Source: Truepera sp.
GTDB lineage: Bacteria > Deinococcota > Deinococci > Deinococcales > Trueperaceae
Direction of reading: 5' to 3'
Length of the DNA stretch: 64,000 nucleotides
Assembly (NCBI GenBank): GCA_032027045.1
Contig: JAVSMU010000001.1
Location: forward strand, 996,646 to 1,060,645
Of this stretch, positions 10,040-18,413 are shown one piece after another. Position numbers and translations under genes: made by a program. Position 1 is the stretch's first letter. The number at the start of each line of letters is the position of its first letter. The notes below the pieces were generated by a model. It was not told the DNA's origin. It made no database searches and saw nothing but the letters and a program-made list of their open reading frames with translations.

Positions 10040-10916
10040 GCGTTGGTTCCGCCGGAACCGCCCCACCAAGAAAGAGGACGACAACAGCCCGGCGGGCCTC
10101 TGGCTCAAGTGTGAGAGCTGCAACGCCCAGATCTACCGCAAGGACCTCGTTGCCAACACCTACATCTGCCCCGAGTGCGGCCACCATTACCGCATGCCGG
10201 TGGAGGCGCGCATCGCGCTCCTGGCCGACGACGACTCCTTCGTGCCTTGGTCCGGGGACATCGAACCGCTGGACCCGCTCGAGTTCGTCGACGCGAAGCC
10301 GTACACGGAACGCCTCGAGGCTGCCCGCGAGAAGCAGGGCCGGCCCGACGCCATCGTGACGGGCGCCGCGCTCCTGAGCGGCCAGCCCGTGGCGCTCGTA
10401 GTCATGGACTTCTTCTTCATGGCCGGCTCCATGGGGTCGGTCGTAGGCGAGGAGATAGCCCGCGCCGCCGAGCGCGCTACCGACGAGGGGCGGGCGTTCG
10501 TCGCGATCACGGCGTCGGGTGGCGCCCGTATGCAAGAAGGGGCGCTCTCCCTCATGCAGATGGCCAAGACCACCGTGGCGCTCGAGGGGTTGGCGCGTAA
10601 GCACCTGCCTTACGTGAGCGTCCTGACCGACCCCACGACGGGCGGTGTCACGGCCTCGTTCGCGACCCTGGGCGACATCATCTTCGCGGAGCCCGGCGCA
10701 CTCATCTCGTTCGCAGGACCGCGAGTCATACAGCAGACGATCCGCCAAGACCTGCCGGAGGGCTTCCAGCGCGCGGAGTTCCTCCTCCAGAAGGGCATGG
10801 TCGACGATGTCGTCGACCGCCGGGCGCTCAAGGGGCGCATCGCCGAGGTGCTGATGCTGCTGCGTGGGAGCCTTCCCGAGCCCGAGAAGGGGGTGGCCAG
10901 TGTCGCTGCCGTTTGA
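10029..10916 (+). CDS. accD: Acetyl-CoA carboxylase carboxyltransferase beta subunit
   Basis: AccD with AccA transfers the carboxyl group from biotin to acetyl-CoA, the committed step of fatty acid synthesis. The 295-residue protein has the N-terminal zinc ribbon (CESC then CPEC, 15 residues apart) and the crotonase-fold core with GGARMQEG and [21 protein letters not shown] region precedes the ATG at 10029. It overlaps accA by 17 bases, which suits equal expression of the two subunits. Confidence 0.96.
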   Translation: MALERWFRRNRPTKKEDDNSPAGLWLKCESCNAQIYRKDLVANTYICPECGHHYRMPVEARIALLADDDSFVPWSGDIEPLDPLEFVDAKPYTERLEAAREKQGRPDAIVTGAALLSGQPVALVVMDFFFMAGSMGSVVGEEIARAAERATDEGRAFVAITASGGARMQEGALSLMQMAKTTVALEGLARKHLPYVSVLTDPTTGGVTASFATLGDIIFAEPGALISFAGPRVIQQTIRQDLPEGFQRAEFLLQKGMVDDVVDRRALKGRIAEVLMLLRGSLPEPEKGVASVAAV

Positions 10917-11853
10917 GAGGCCGATCGACGAACTAGAGGCGAAGATCCGCGACATGCGGGCCTACGCCGGCCAGCAGGAGATCGACCTGGGCAGCGAGAT
11001 CGAGGCGCTGCAGGGCCGCCTCGACGGCCTCAAGCGCGAGACCTACGACAACCTCACGCGCTGGCAGCGGGTCCAGGTGGCTCGTGCCCCCGGCCGGCCG
11101 ACGGGTCTCGATTACCTGCAGCACGCCTTCGAGGGCTTCGTGGAGCTTCACGGCGACCGCAACCTGGGCGACGACCCCGCCATCGTCACGGGGCTTGCGC
11201 GCCTGGGCGGGTCCAGCGTGGTCGTCATCGCCCAGCAGAAGGGCCGCGACACGAAGGAGAACATCCACCGGAACTTCGGCATGAGCCACCCGAGCGGTTA
11301 CCGCAAGGCCATGCGCATGTTCGACCTGGCCGACAAGTTCCGGCTGCCCGTCATCTCGCTGATCGACACGCCGGGCGCGTACCCCGGGCTGGCCGCCGAG
11401 GAGCAGGGACAGGCGTGGGTCATCGCCGAGAGCATCCAGCGCATGGCGCGCCTGAAAGTGCCGGCCGTTAGCGTGGTGATAGGGGAAGGTGGCTCCGGTG
11501 GCGCCCTTGCCATCGGGGTGGCCAACAGGGTGTTGATTCTCGAGAACGCCATCTACTCGGTCATCAGCCCCGAGTCCTGCGCGGCGATCCTCTGGCGTGA
11601 CGCGGGCGAGGCCGAGAAGGCCGCCGAGGCGTTACGCATCACGGCCCGGGACCTGATGGCTCTGGGCGTCGTCGACCGCGTCATCGCCGAGCCGCTCGGC
11701 GCCGCTCACAACAACCGCGACGCGGCCATGGAACTCGTGAAGCAGGCCCTGATCGAGGAACTGGCTCTGCTGGCGCCACTGACGCCCGAGCAACTGCTCG
11801 ACTCGCGCTACCGCCGCTTCAGGTCATTGGGGAGTTTCCAGGCGGTCGCCTGA
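10900..11853 (+). CDS. accA: Acetyl-CoA carboxylase carboxyltransferase alpha subunit
   Basis: The 317-residue protein matches AccA in length and order: an N-terminal helical region ([12 protein letters not shown]), then [23 protein letters not shown] and the core DTPGAYPG and [11 protein letters not shown]. The GTG at 10900 lies inside the end of accD with a purine-rich GAGAAGGGGG stretch upstream. AccA and AccD form the carboxyltransferase; accB and accC are not in the window. Confidence 0.96.
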   Translation: MSLPFERPIDELEAKIRDMRAYAGQQEIDLGSEIEALQGRLDGLKRETYDNLTRWQRVQVARAPGRPTGLDYLQHAFEGFVELHGDRNLGDDPAIVTGLARLGGSSVVVIAQQKGRDTKENIHRNFGMSHPSGYRKAMRMFDLADKFRLPVISLIDTPGAYPGLAAEEQGQAWVIAESIQRMARLKVPAVSVVIGEGGSGGALAIGVANRVLILENAIYSVISPESCAAILWRDAGEAEKAAEALRITARDLMALGVVDRVIAEPLGAAHNNRDAAMELVKQALIEELALLAPLTPEQLLDSRYRRFRSLGSFQAVA

Positions 11854-11898
11854 AGCCTCGAAGAGAACCGTCGAAAAGATCCCTCGGATGTGATCCGT

Positions 11899-11932
11899 CT
11901 AAGTCTAAGAAGACCCTAAGTCTAAGAAGACC
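11899..11932. repeat. 17-bp tandem repeat, two copies
   Basis: Two perfect copies of CTAAGTCTAAGAAGACC lie between the convergent accA and rpe genes. They are markedly AT-richer than their surroundings. Confidence 0.95.
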
Positions 11933-11977
11933 CTCGGCGCCGCCTCACGGCCTAGGGCGATTCAGGCCGTAGGCGCT

Positions 11978-12649
11978 TCAGGCCTGGGGCTCCACGGCCG
12001 CACGCAGCGCGGCCACGTTCTCCGCCACCGTGCCGTGACCACCGAACACGGCGCTGCCGGCCACCAGCACGTCGGCGCCGGCCGCGGCCACCAGGGGCGC
12101 AGTCTTGACGTTCACGCCGCCGTCCACCTCGATGAGGCAGTTGGGGTTCATGCGGTCTCGCATGCGCCTGACGGCCTCGACCCGTGGGGTCGACGCTGGG
12201 ATGAAGGACTGCCCGCCGAAGCCCGGGTTCACGCTCATGACCAGGGCCACGTCCAGGTACGGAAGCGCGCCTTCCAGCACGTCGAGCGGGGTGAGTGGGT
12301 TGAGCGCCAGCCCGACCTTGGCCCCCGCCTCACGCACCTGCCCCAGCAGCCGGTGCAGGTGGTGGGTGGCCTCGGCGTGGACGGTCAGGATGCTCGCGCC
12401 CGCCTCCACGAAGTCGGTCACGTAGCGTTCGGGCTCCGAGATCATCAGGTGCACGTCCAGCGGCAGTTCGCTGTTGCGCTTGACCGCCGCCACGACGGCC
12501 GGACCGATGGTGATGTTCGGCACGAAGTGCCCGTCCATGACGTCGACGTGCACGAGGTCCGCGCCTGCAGCGGCGACCGCTGCCACGGCCTCGCCCAGGC
12601 GCGAGAAGTCGGCGGAGAGGATGGATGGGGCGAGCTGAACCTTTGCCAC
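11978..12649 (-). CDS. rpe: Ribulose-phosphate 3-epimerase
   Basis: Rpe interconverts ribulose-5-phosphate and xylulose-5-phosphate in the pentose phosphate pathway. The 223-residue TIM barrel shows APSILSADF, HVDVMDGHFVPN, DVHLMI, MSVNPGFGGQ and EVDGGV in order, including the metal-binding His and Asp residues. The GTG start at 12649 is supported by a TATACT box exactly 6 bases upstream, and the conserved AKVQLAPSIL begins there. Confidence 0.96.
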   Translation of the reverse strand: MAKVQLAPSILSADFSRLGEAVAAVAAAGADLVHVDVMDGHFVPNITIGPAVVAAVKRNSELPLDVHLMISEPERYVTDFVEAGASILTVHAEATHHLHRLLGQVREAGAKVGLALNPLTPLDVLEGALPYLDVALVMSVNPGFGGQSFIPASTPRVEAVRRMRDRMNPNCLIEVDGGVNVKTAPLVAAAGADVLVAGSAVFGGHGTVAENVAALRAAVEPQA

Positions 12650-12655
12650 CTCGCG

Positions 12656-12661
12656 AGTATA
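12656..12661 (-). promoter_or_regulatory. -10 box (TATACT) for leaderless rpe
   Basis: TATACT lies 6 bases before the rpe GTG on the minus strand, with no clear -35. Confidence 0.55.
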
Positions 12662-12720
12662 GCCTTGCCCACCACCGCGCTTCGGGCACCTGTGAGCGAC
12701 GCCTTCCGGGCGGCCACGGT

Positions 12721-12726
12721 TAGCAT
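12721..12726 (+). promoter_or_regulatory. -10 box (TAGCAT) before the rhodanese gene
   Basis: TAGCAT at 12721 should give a leader of about 14 bases carrying GAAGGAGG, so this transcript is short-leadered rather than leaderless. Confidence 0.45.
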
Positions 12727-12746
12727 GCGGGCGAAGGAGGAAGTGC

Positions 12747-13622
12747 ATGGGTAACGAGCCGCTTCCCTACGCCCACCCAGAGGCCCTTGTGAGTACCGAT
12801 TGGGTGGACGCGCATCCCCAAGACAGCGCCCTACGCATCTTCGAGGTCGACGAGGACGTCTTGCTGTACGACCGGGGGCACGTTCCCGGCGCCCTGAAGC
12901 TCGACTGGTTGACGGAACTTCAGCGGGCAGACGTGCGCGACTTCATCGGGCCCGAAGGCTTCGCCTCGCTGATGGAGGCCAAGGGCGTCAGCAACGACAC
13001 CACCGTCGTCCTTTATGGCGACAAGTCCAACTGGTGGGCGGCCTACGCCTTCTGGTTCTTCAAGTACAACGGCCACGCCGACGTGCGCCTCATGGACGGC
13101 GGCAGACAGAAGTGGGTCGCCGAGGGGCGCAAGCTCGAGACCACCGTGCCGAGCGTGCCGCGTGGCAACTACGCCGTGCCGTATAGGGACGCGTCGATCA
13201 GGGCCTTCGCGCCGGACGTCATGAAACACCTACTCGAGGTCACCCACGGCACCGGTTCGCTGGTGGACGTCCGCAGCGAGCCCGAGTACACGGGGGAGAA
13301 GCTGCACATGGCCGACTACCCGCAAGAGGGCGCGCTTCGCGGTGGTCACATCCCCGGGGCCGCCAACGTGCCGTGGGCGCTCGCGGCCAACCCGGACGGC
13401 ACCTTCAAGAGCGCCGAGGAGCTCGAGAGCCTGTATGCCGGGGCTGGGGTATTGCGCCACCACGACGTGGTGGCCTACTGCCGGATAGCGGAGCGCTCCA
13501 GCCATACCTGGTTCGTGCTCAAGTACCTGCTCGGATACCCCCGCGTGCGCAACTACGACGGTTCCTGGACGGAGTGGGGGAACATGGTGGGCGTGCCGAT
13601 CAAGCAGGGCCGGGAACCCTGA
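12747..13622 (+). CDS. Thiosulfate/3-mercaptopyruvate sulfurtransferase (rhodanese)
   Basis: Two rhodanese domains make up this 291-residue protein. The C-terminal domain carries the active-site loop [13 protein letters not shown] with the persulfide-forming Cys. It resembles actinobacterial CysA-type thiosulfate sulfurtransferases, which move sulfane sulfur to thiophilic acceptors. The ATG at 12747 follows a strong GAAGGAGG site. The gene is convergent with the downstream aminotransferase gene. Confidence 0.92.
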   Translation: MGNEPLPYAHPEALVSTDWVDAHPQDSALRIFEVDEDVLLYDRGHVPGALKLDWLTELQRADVRDFIGPEGFASLMEAKGVSNDTTVVLYGDKSNWWAAYAFWFFKYNGHADVRLMDGGRQKWVAEGRKLETTVPSVPRGNYAVPYRDASIRAFAPDVMKHLLEVTHGTGSLVDVRSEPEYTGEKLHMADYPQEGALRGGHIPGAANVPWALAANPDGTFKSAEELESLYAGAGVLRHHDVVAYCRIAERSSHTWFVLKYLLGYPRVRNYDGSWTEWGNMVGVPIKQGREP

Positions 13623-13654
13623 GGACCGAATCAAGCAGAGCGCCGGATAAGGCA

Positions 13655-13686
13655 GAGCGCGCGAACCTGTGACGGTTCGCGCGCTC
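13655..13686. terminator. Perfect 13-bp hairpin between convergent genes
   Basis: GAGCGCGCGAACC at 13655-13667 pairs fully with 13674-13686 around a 6-base loop. There is no T-tract, but the position between two converging genes suggests a bidirectional terminator. Confidence 0.7.
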
Positions 13687-13714
13687 CGAACGACTCACTC
13701 GTTTGCCGCAAGAC

Positions 13715-15031
13715 TCAGGCGACGACGGCCTTGTCCTGAAGGACCTTCGCGAGGGCGTCCTCGACGATCTCGAGGCCGGCGAGGAGTTCGTCCTCGGTCA
13801 TGGTGAGGGGTGGCAGCAGGCGGATGACGTTGCCGTAGGTGCCCGTCGAGAGGAGGATGAGCCCCTGGTTCCGCGCCTCTACGAGAAGCGCATCCACCGT
13901 CTTGGGGTCGGGAGTGATGCCGTCCTCACCCACGAACTCGATGCCGAGCATGATGCCGAGTCCGCGCACCTCGCCGATGGCGGCGTAGCGCTCCTTCAGG
14001 GCGTCGAGGCGCGCTCGGGCGACCTCGCCGAGGCGCGCCGCCTTCTCCGGGATGTTCTCTTGCGCCATGACGTCCAAGGTCGCCAGGGCCGCGGCGCAAC
14101 TGGTGGGGTTGCCCCCGAAGGTGGTGCCGAGCATTCCCGGGTTCAGCGAGTCCATGATGTGCGCCTTGCCGACGACCGCGGCGATCGGGAAGCCGGAGCC
14201 CAGGCCCTTGGCGGAGGCGATGAGGTCGGGCTCGAGCCCGTAGTGATCCACCGCCCACGTCTTGCCGGTACGGCCGATGCCCGTCTGCACCTCGTCGTCG
14301 ATCCAGAGCGCGCCGATCTCGTCGGCGTACTTGCGAAGCCCTGCCAGGAAGTTGCGCGGGGCAGGGATGAAGCCGCCCTCGCCCGCCTCGGGTTCGATCA
14401 GGAACGCGGCCACCTCGCTCTCGCCGATGGTGTACTTGACCTGGTTCTTGAGCGCCTTGAGGGCAGCCTCGCCGGTCTCCTCCGGGGTCTTGGCGCCCCA
14501 GGGGTTGCGGAAGTGATACGGGTACTCGGCGCGGTAGACCTCGGCGGCGCGCATCACGAAGCCCGTCTTGTACGGGTTGGCCTTGTTCGTGAGCGACATG
14601 GCCATGTAGGTGCGGCCGTGGAACGCGTGCGTGAACGCGACGATGCCGGCCCGCTTGGTGTAGGCGCGGGCGATCTTGACGGTGTTCTCGACCGCTTCGG
14701 CGCCTGAGTTCACCAGGAAGGTCTTCTTCGGGGTGGGGCCCGGAGCGATGGCGTTGAGCCGCTCGGCCAGCTCGATGTAGGAGGGGTGCATGCCCACGGC
14801 GAAGCAGAGGTGCTGGAACTCGTCGACCGAGCGCTTGACGGCCGCCAGCACCTTGGGGTGCGAGTGGCCGAGGTTCATGACCGCGATGCCGGCCGAGAAG
14901 TCCAGGTACTTCTTGCCGTCGGCGTCCCAGACGTAGCTGCCCTCGCCACGAACCGGGTAGATGGGGTGCACGCTCTGAGCGGCGCGCGTGACGGCGGCCT
15001 GGCGGCGTGCTTGTAGTTCCTTGTGGCTCAT
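13715..15031 (-). CDS. gabT: Class-III aminotransferase, GabT-like
   Basis: This 438-residue PLP enzyme resembles 4-aminobutyrate aminotransferases. It has the N-terminal DFSAGIAVMNLGHSHP, the PLP phosphate site NSGAEAVENTVK, the AFHGRT motif, the acidic WIDDEVQTG and the Schiff-base lysine in SAKGLGSGFP. GABA, ornithine-type or other omega-amino substrates are all possible, so the symbol is a best guess. GGGAGG precedes the ATG. No catabolic partner such as gabD is next to it. Confidence 0.82.
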   Translation of the reverse strand: MSHKELQARRQAAVTRAAQSVHPIYPVRGEGSYVWDADGKKYLDFSAGIAVMNLGHSHPKVLAAVKRSVDEFQHLCFAVGMHPSYIELAERLNAIAPGPTPKKTFLVNSGAEAVENTVKIARAYTKRAGIVAFTHAFHGRTYMAMSLTNKANPYKTGFVMRAAEVYRAEYPYHFRNPWGAKTPEETGEAALKALKNQVKYTIGESEVAAFLIEPEAGEGGFIPAPRNFLAGLRKYADEIGALWIDDEVQTGIGRTGKTWAVDHYGLEPDLIASAKGLGSGFPIAAVVGKAHIMDSLNPGMLGTTFGGNPTSCAAALATLDVMAQENIPEKAARLGEVARARLDALKERYAAIGEVRGLGIMLGIEFVGEDGITPDPKTVDALLVEARNQGLILLSTGTYGNVIRLLPPLTMTEDELLAGLEIVEDALAKVLQDKAVVA

Positions 15032-15198
15032 GTTCCGAACCTCCCTCGATCGCGACTTGTGATGCTTAGGGGATTCGCTTGGTATTCGAAAGCATCCAAA
15101 GTCAGCGGGCCTTGACTGCTTGGATTCGTAATCCCAGTCGCCCTGCGTCCGTTGAATCGTAGCACTAAGGGCCGGCCCGGGCGGCGTTGCGTGAACGC

Positions 15199-15330
15199 GG
15201 AGCGAGGACCTGAGGCGCGCCGCAAGGACGGGGAGCGAGGACCCGCGCCGCGCCGCAAGGACGGGGAGCGAGGACCCGCGCCGCGCCGCAAGGACGGGGA
15301 GCGAGGACCCGAGCCGCGCCGCAAGGACGG
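15199..15330. repeat. 33-bp tandem repeat, four copies
   Basis: Units start at 15199, 15232, 15265 and 15298; the middle copies are near-identical and the outer ones diverge. The 315-base gap 15032-15346 between gabT and rsmJ otherwise holds no clear gene. The array can be read in frame with rsmJ as an 11-residue Arg-rich repeat, but it lies upstream of the preferred rsmJ promoter and start. Confidence 0.95.
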
Positions 15331-15333
15331 GGG

Positions 15334-15339
15334 TAGCAT
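15334..15339 (+). promoter_or_regulatory. -10 box (TAGCAT) for leaderless rsmJ
   Basis: TAGCAT follows directly on the 33-bp repeats and lies 7 bases before GTG 15347. Confidence 0.5.
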
Positions 15340-15346
15340 CTTAGGC

Positions 15347-16147
15347 GTGAAGCCGGGGGTTGACGACATGTCCCCGCCCCACGCGTTCGCGGTGACTGCA
15401 GCGACCGGGGCGACGGAGACGGCGGCGAAGGAGTGGGCAAGGCGCCTGGGCGCCCCGCTAAGCCTTGGAGCGGCCGGCAAGGGCCACGGGGGACTCGTTC
15501 TCGAGGTGGGGCCAGCGGGCCTGGCGCTGCTGGCACCCGGCGGCGCGCGCGTGGTGGCTGCCGTCGCCGAGTTGCTGGCCCCGACCCGGCCCGGCCGGGA
15601 CCTGCTGGCGCGCGCGGCCCTGAGCCGGACGCCCGGCGGCGCACCCAGCGTGGTGGACGCAACGGCGGGCTTGGGCGCCGACGGCTTCCATTTGGCCTCC
15701 CTGGGCCACCCCGTGGTCATGCTCGAACGCGAGCCGCTGCTCGGCGCCCTGCTCGAGGACGCCATCGCGAGGGCCATGGCGGGGCAGTTCGGGCGCGCCG
15801 CGGCAGACTCTGCGAGGCGCGTCACCCTCCACGTGACCGACGCGCGTGATTACCTCGCCGCCGGGGAGCCCGCCGGGATCGTCTACTTGGACCCCATGTT
15901 CCCCGAGGCCTCCAAGGCTGCGCTGCCTAACAAGGGGATGGCCACGTTGCGAGCCCACTTGGAGCACGGAACCGGCGCCGCGGCGGGGGAGGAAGCGGAA
16001 CTCCTCGAGGCCGCCCGCGCGTTCGCGCGTCGCCGCGTGGTGGTGAAGAGGCCTCTCAGGGCGGGCGCGTTGGGAGGGCAGGAGCCCAGCGGCAGCCTGC
16101 GCGGCCGCACCGTGCGCTACGACCTTTACGCCCCCGCGCCCGGGTAG
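15347..16147 (+). CDS. rsmJ: RsmJ-like 16S rRNA (guanine-N2) methyltransferase
   Basis: This 266-residue class-I SAM methyltransferase has the RsmJ-type order: VVDATAGLGADGFHLASLG for SAM binding, MLEREPLLGALLEDAI, then VYLDPMFP as the catalytic motif and a late RRRVVVKRP. RsmJ modifies G1516 of E. coli 16S rRNA; the exact target here is inferred. The GTG at 15347 is preferred because TAGCAT lies 7 bases before it. A longer reading would add 65 residues made mainly of the repeat. Confidence 0.82.
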   Translation: MKPGVDDMSPPHAFAVTAATGATETAAKEWARRLGAPLSLGAAGKGHGGLVLEVGPAGLALLAPGGARVVAAVAELLAPTRPGRDLLARAALSRTPGGAPSVVDATAGLGADGFHLASLGHPVVMLEREPLLGALLEDAIARAMAGQFGRAAADSARRVTLHVTDARDYLAAGEPAGIVYLDPMFPEASKAALPNKGMATLRAHLEHGTGAAAGEEAELLEAARAFARRRVVVKRPLRAGALGGQEPSGSLRGRTVRYDLYAPAPG

Positions 16148-16150
16148 GGT
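16145..16150 (+). promoter_or_regulatory. -10 box (TAGGGT) upstream of the hydroxyacyl-CoA dehydrogenase gene
   Basis: TAGGGT lies 7 bases before an in-frame ATG at 16158. It overlaps the rsmJ stop codon. Confidence 0.45.
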
Positions 16151-16256
16151 GGGAGATATGGGCGCCGCGCCGCCGGCGCCCCGGTCCGTGCCCCGGCGGC
16201 AGGGGCGGGGCTCGTGGTCCGTGCGCGGTGGACGCCCCATGAACGGAGTGAACCCT

Positions 16257-17138
16257 ATGTTGGACGAGACCGAAGCGAGCGGCGAGCGCACGAGGGCGCC
16301 CCGCGTGGCGGTGATCGGCGGCGGGACCATGGGTGCCGGGATAGCCAGCGTGCTCCTGGTCGCCGGTCACCGCGTCAGCCTCTACGACACGCGCGAGGAG
16401 GCCCTGGGCCAGGCCCGGACGAGGGCGAGCAAGCGCGCTCACGAGGCCGTTGCCGCCGGGCGGCTGCTGACGACCACCGACCTCGAGGTTGCTGTCACCG
16501 ACGCAGACTTCGTGATAGAGGCCGTGCCGGAGGTACTCGAACTCAAGCGCGAGATCTTCGGCAGGCTCGACAGGCTGGCTCCCGCCCACGCGGTGCTGGC
16601 GAGCAACACGAGCGAGCTGTCGGTGACGGCTATCGCGGGCGCCACCGGCCGCCCCGACAAGGTCGTGGGCATGCACTGGTTCAACCCGCCGGAACGCATG
16701 GCGTTGGTCGAGGTGGTGAGGGGCGTACACACGTCCGACGCCACGCTCGCCGCCGCTCACGCGCTGGCCGCGGCCTGCGACAAGACGACGGTCACGGTGA
16801 AGGACAGGCAGGGGTTCGTGACCACCCGCGCCCTGGCGGCGTTGCTCCTCGAGGGCGTGAGGATGCTGGAGGAAGGCGTGGCGTCGGCGGAGGACATCGA
16901 CACGGCCGTGAAGCTCGGGCTCAATCACCCCATGGGCCCGCTGGAGCTGTCCGACTACATCGGGCTCGACACCATGCTCCTGATAGCCGATTCCATGCGG
17001 GGGGCGATAGGCGAGCGCTTCCTGGCGCCGCAGACGTTGCGCAAACTGGTCGAGGCGGGACACCTGGGCCGGAAGTCCGGTCGCGGCTTCTACGACTACT
17101 CGGGCAGAGCGGCGTCCAAGGGAGAGCGCCTCCCCTAG
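16257..17138 (+). CDS. 3-hydroxyacyl-CoA dehydrogenase
   Basis: The protein has an NAD-binding Rossmann turn VAVIGGGTMGAGIA, then EAVPEVLELK, the active-site region SNTSELSVT and HWFNPPERMALVEVV, and a C-terminal helical domain with NHPMGPLELSDYIGLD. It is like 3-hydroxybutyryl-CoA or short-chain hydroxyacyl-CoA dehydrogenases of beta-oxidation or butanoate metabolism. I chose ATG 16257 (293 residues) because GGAG lies 8 bases upstream. An in-frame ATG at 16158, 7 bases after TAGGGT, would add 33 Pro/Arg-rich residues and cannot be excluded; 16239 is a third option. Confidence 0.88.
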   Translation: MLDETEASGERTRAPRVAVIGGGTMGAGIASVLLVAGHRVSLYDTREEALGQARTRASKRAHEAVAAGRLLTTTDLEVAVTDADFVIEAVPEVLELKREIFGRLDRLAPAHAVLASNTSELSVTAIAGATGRPDKVVGMHWFNPPERMALVEVVRGVHTSDATLAAAHALAAACDKTTVTVKDRQGFVTTRALAALLLEGVRMLEEGVASAEDIDTAVKLGLNHPMGPLELSDYIGLDTMLLIADSMRGAIGERFLAPQTLRKLVEAGHLGRKSGRGFYDYSGRAASKGERLP

Positions 17139-17148
17139 GGGAGGCGCT
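17125..17148. terminator. Hairpin enclosing the dehydrogenase stop codon
   Basis: AGCGCCTCCCC at 17125-17135 pairs perfectly with 17138-17148. The TAG stop (17136-17138) sits at the tip. It lies between the end of the dehydrogenase gene and the 3' end of the converging tRNA-Gln, so it may terminate both strands. Confidence 0.6.
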
Positions 17149-17149
17149 G

Positions 17150-17223
17150 TGGCTGGCCCACAGAGATTCGAACTCCGACCGACCGGACCAAAACCGGGTG
17201 TCCTGCCATTAGACGATGGGCCA
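17150..17223 (-). tRNA. tRNA-Gln (anticodon TTG)
   Basis: The minus strand folds as a cloverleaf with acceptor arms TGGCCCA/TGGGCCA, discriminator G and an encoded CCA. The anticodon loop TTTTGGT gives TTG. The T-arm loop is TTCGAAT. The outer pair of the anticodon stem is a C-T mismatch, unlike the neighbouring tRNA-Gln. Confidence 0.93.
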
Positions 17224-17297
17224 ACGTCCGTGACTGCGGTGCGCGCTCAGGTCGCTGGCCTGGCCGCCAGCGGGGGTGCTGCTCGGTGTGGTGCGTT

Positions 17298-17371
17298 TGG
17301 CTGGCCCACTAGGATTCGAACCTAGACCGACGGAACCAGAATCCGTTGTCCTGCCGTTAGACGATGGGCCA
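17298..17371 (-). tRNA. tRNA-Gln (anticodon CTG)
   Basis: The acceptor arms are the same as in the first tRNA-Gln and CCA is encoded. The anticodon stem ACGGA/TCCGT is fully paired around the loop TTCTGGT, giving CTG. It lies 75 bases upstream of the TTG gene on the same strand, so they are probably cotranscribed. Confidence 0.95.
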
Positions 17372-17520
17372 CCACGGCTGCCCAAGGCGCAACTGGGAGT
17401 GTATGCAACCCGGAGGGGCACGTCAAGGGAGCAGCGCCCCGCCCCTCCCCCTCGCTAGTCACCATTACGGTATACTTCTCGCGCTTCGGGTGAGGCGTCT
17501 TCAGCCCTTCCCGCGCGTCC

Positions 17521-17611
<91 letters not shown>

Positions 17612-17616
17612 TAGCT

Positions 17617-17642
17617 GGGCCGCCTTCTAGGGCGGCCCTTTT
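17617..17642 (+). terminator. Intrinsic terminator after tRNA-Ser
   Basis: GGGCCGCC and GGCGGCCC form an 8-bp stem with a 6-base loop, followed by TTTT. Confidence 0.85.
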
Positions 17643-17708
17643 CGTGCCAACCGGGCAGGGCCGCTGTGGCCGCTCCACGTGGCCCCCGAGTTGCGAAAGG
17701 ACCTGGCG

Positions 17709-18335
17709 ATGGCCGTCACGATAGTCGATCACCCGCTCGTGTTGCATAAGCTCTCGATCCTTAGGGACAAGGAGACGAGCGTACGCGAGTTCCGCGCCCT
17801 GTGCCAGGAACTCTCGATGCTGATGGCCTACGACGCCATGCGCGATCTCGAGCTCGAGGAGGCCACGGTCGAGACGCCGGTGGCCGTAGCGAGAGTGCAG
17901 CGGCTGGCCGGTAAGAAGCTGGCGCTCATCGGCATCCTCCGCGCCGGTTTGGTGATGGTCGACGGCATCTTGAGCCTCATGCCGACGGCCAGGGTGGGCC
18001 ACATCGGGCTCTACCGGGACCCCGAGTCCCTCAAGCCGGTGCAGTACTACTCGAAGTTGCCGAGCGACGTCGGCGAGCGCGACGTGTTCTTGCTCGACCC
18101 CATGCTCGCGACCGGCGGTAGCGCGGCCGCTGCCATCCAGCTCCTCAAGGAGAAGGGCGCTACGCGCATCCGCCTCCTCTGCATCATCGCGGCTCCCGAG
18201 GGGATAAAGGTGATCCGGACGGCGCATCCGGACGTCGACATCATCATCGCCGCGCAGGACGAGCGGTTGAACGAGCACGGCTACATCGTTCCGGGGCTGG
18301 GCGACGCCGGCGACCGACTCTACGGCACCCGCTGA
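17709..18335 (+). CDS. upp: Uracil phosphoribosyltransferase
   Basis: Upp salvages uracil to UMP using PRPP. The 208-residue protein shows [15 protein letters not shown] at the N-terminus, [12 protein letters not shown], and the PRPP loop [12 protein letters not shown] near residue 135. The ATG at 17709 is preceded by AAAGGA. It follows the tRNA-Ser terminator, so it needs its own promoter, which I could not pin down. Confidence 0.97.
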   Translation: MAVTIVDHPLVLHKLSILRDKETSVREFRALCQELSMLMAYDAMRDLELEEATVETPVAVARVQRLAGKKLALIGILRAGLVMVDGILSLMPTARVGHIGLYRDPESLKPVQYYSKLPSDVGERDVFLLDPMLATGGSAAAAIQLLKEKGATRIRLLCIIAAPEGIKVIRTAHPDVDIIIAAQDERLNEHGYIVPGLGDAGDRLYGTR

Positions 18336-18400
18336 GCCGCGGCTGCGGCCGCCGGCGGGCACCGGTCATCGGTTGCTCATGAGCGCCTTACGGCCGCAAG

Positions 18401-18406
18401 TAGACT
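18401..18406 (+). promoter_or_regulatory. -10 box (TAGACT) for leaderless tagO
   Basis: TAGACT lies 7 bases before the GTG at 18414. Confidence 0.55.
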
Positions 18407-18413
18407 GAGAGAC

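Noticed and set aside
15199-15330. CRISPR-like array
   Set aside because: The four units are directly adjacent with no unique spacers and no cas genes are present, so it is a plain tandem repeat.
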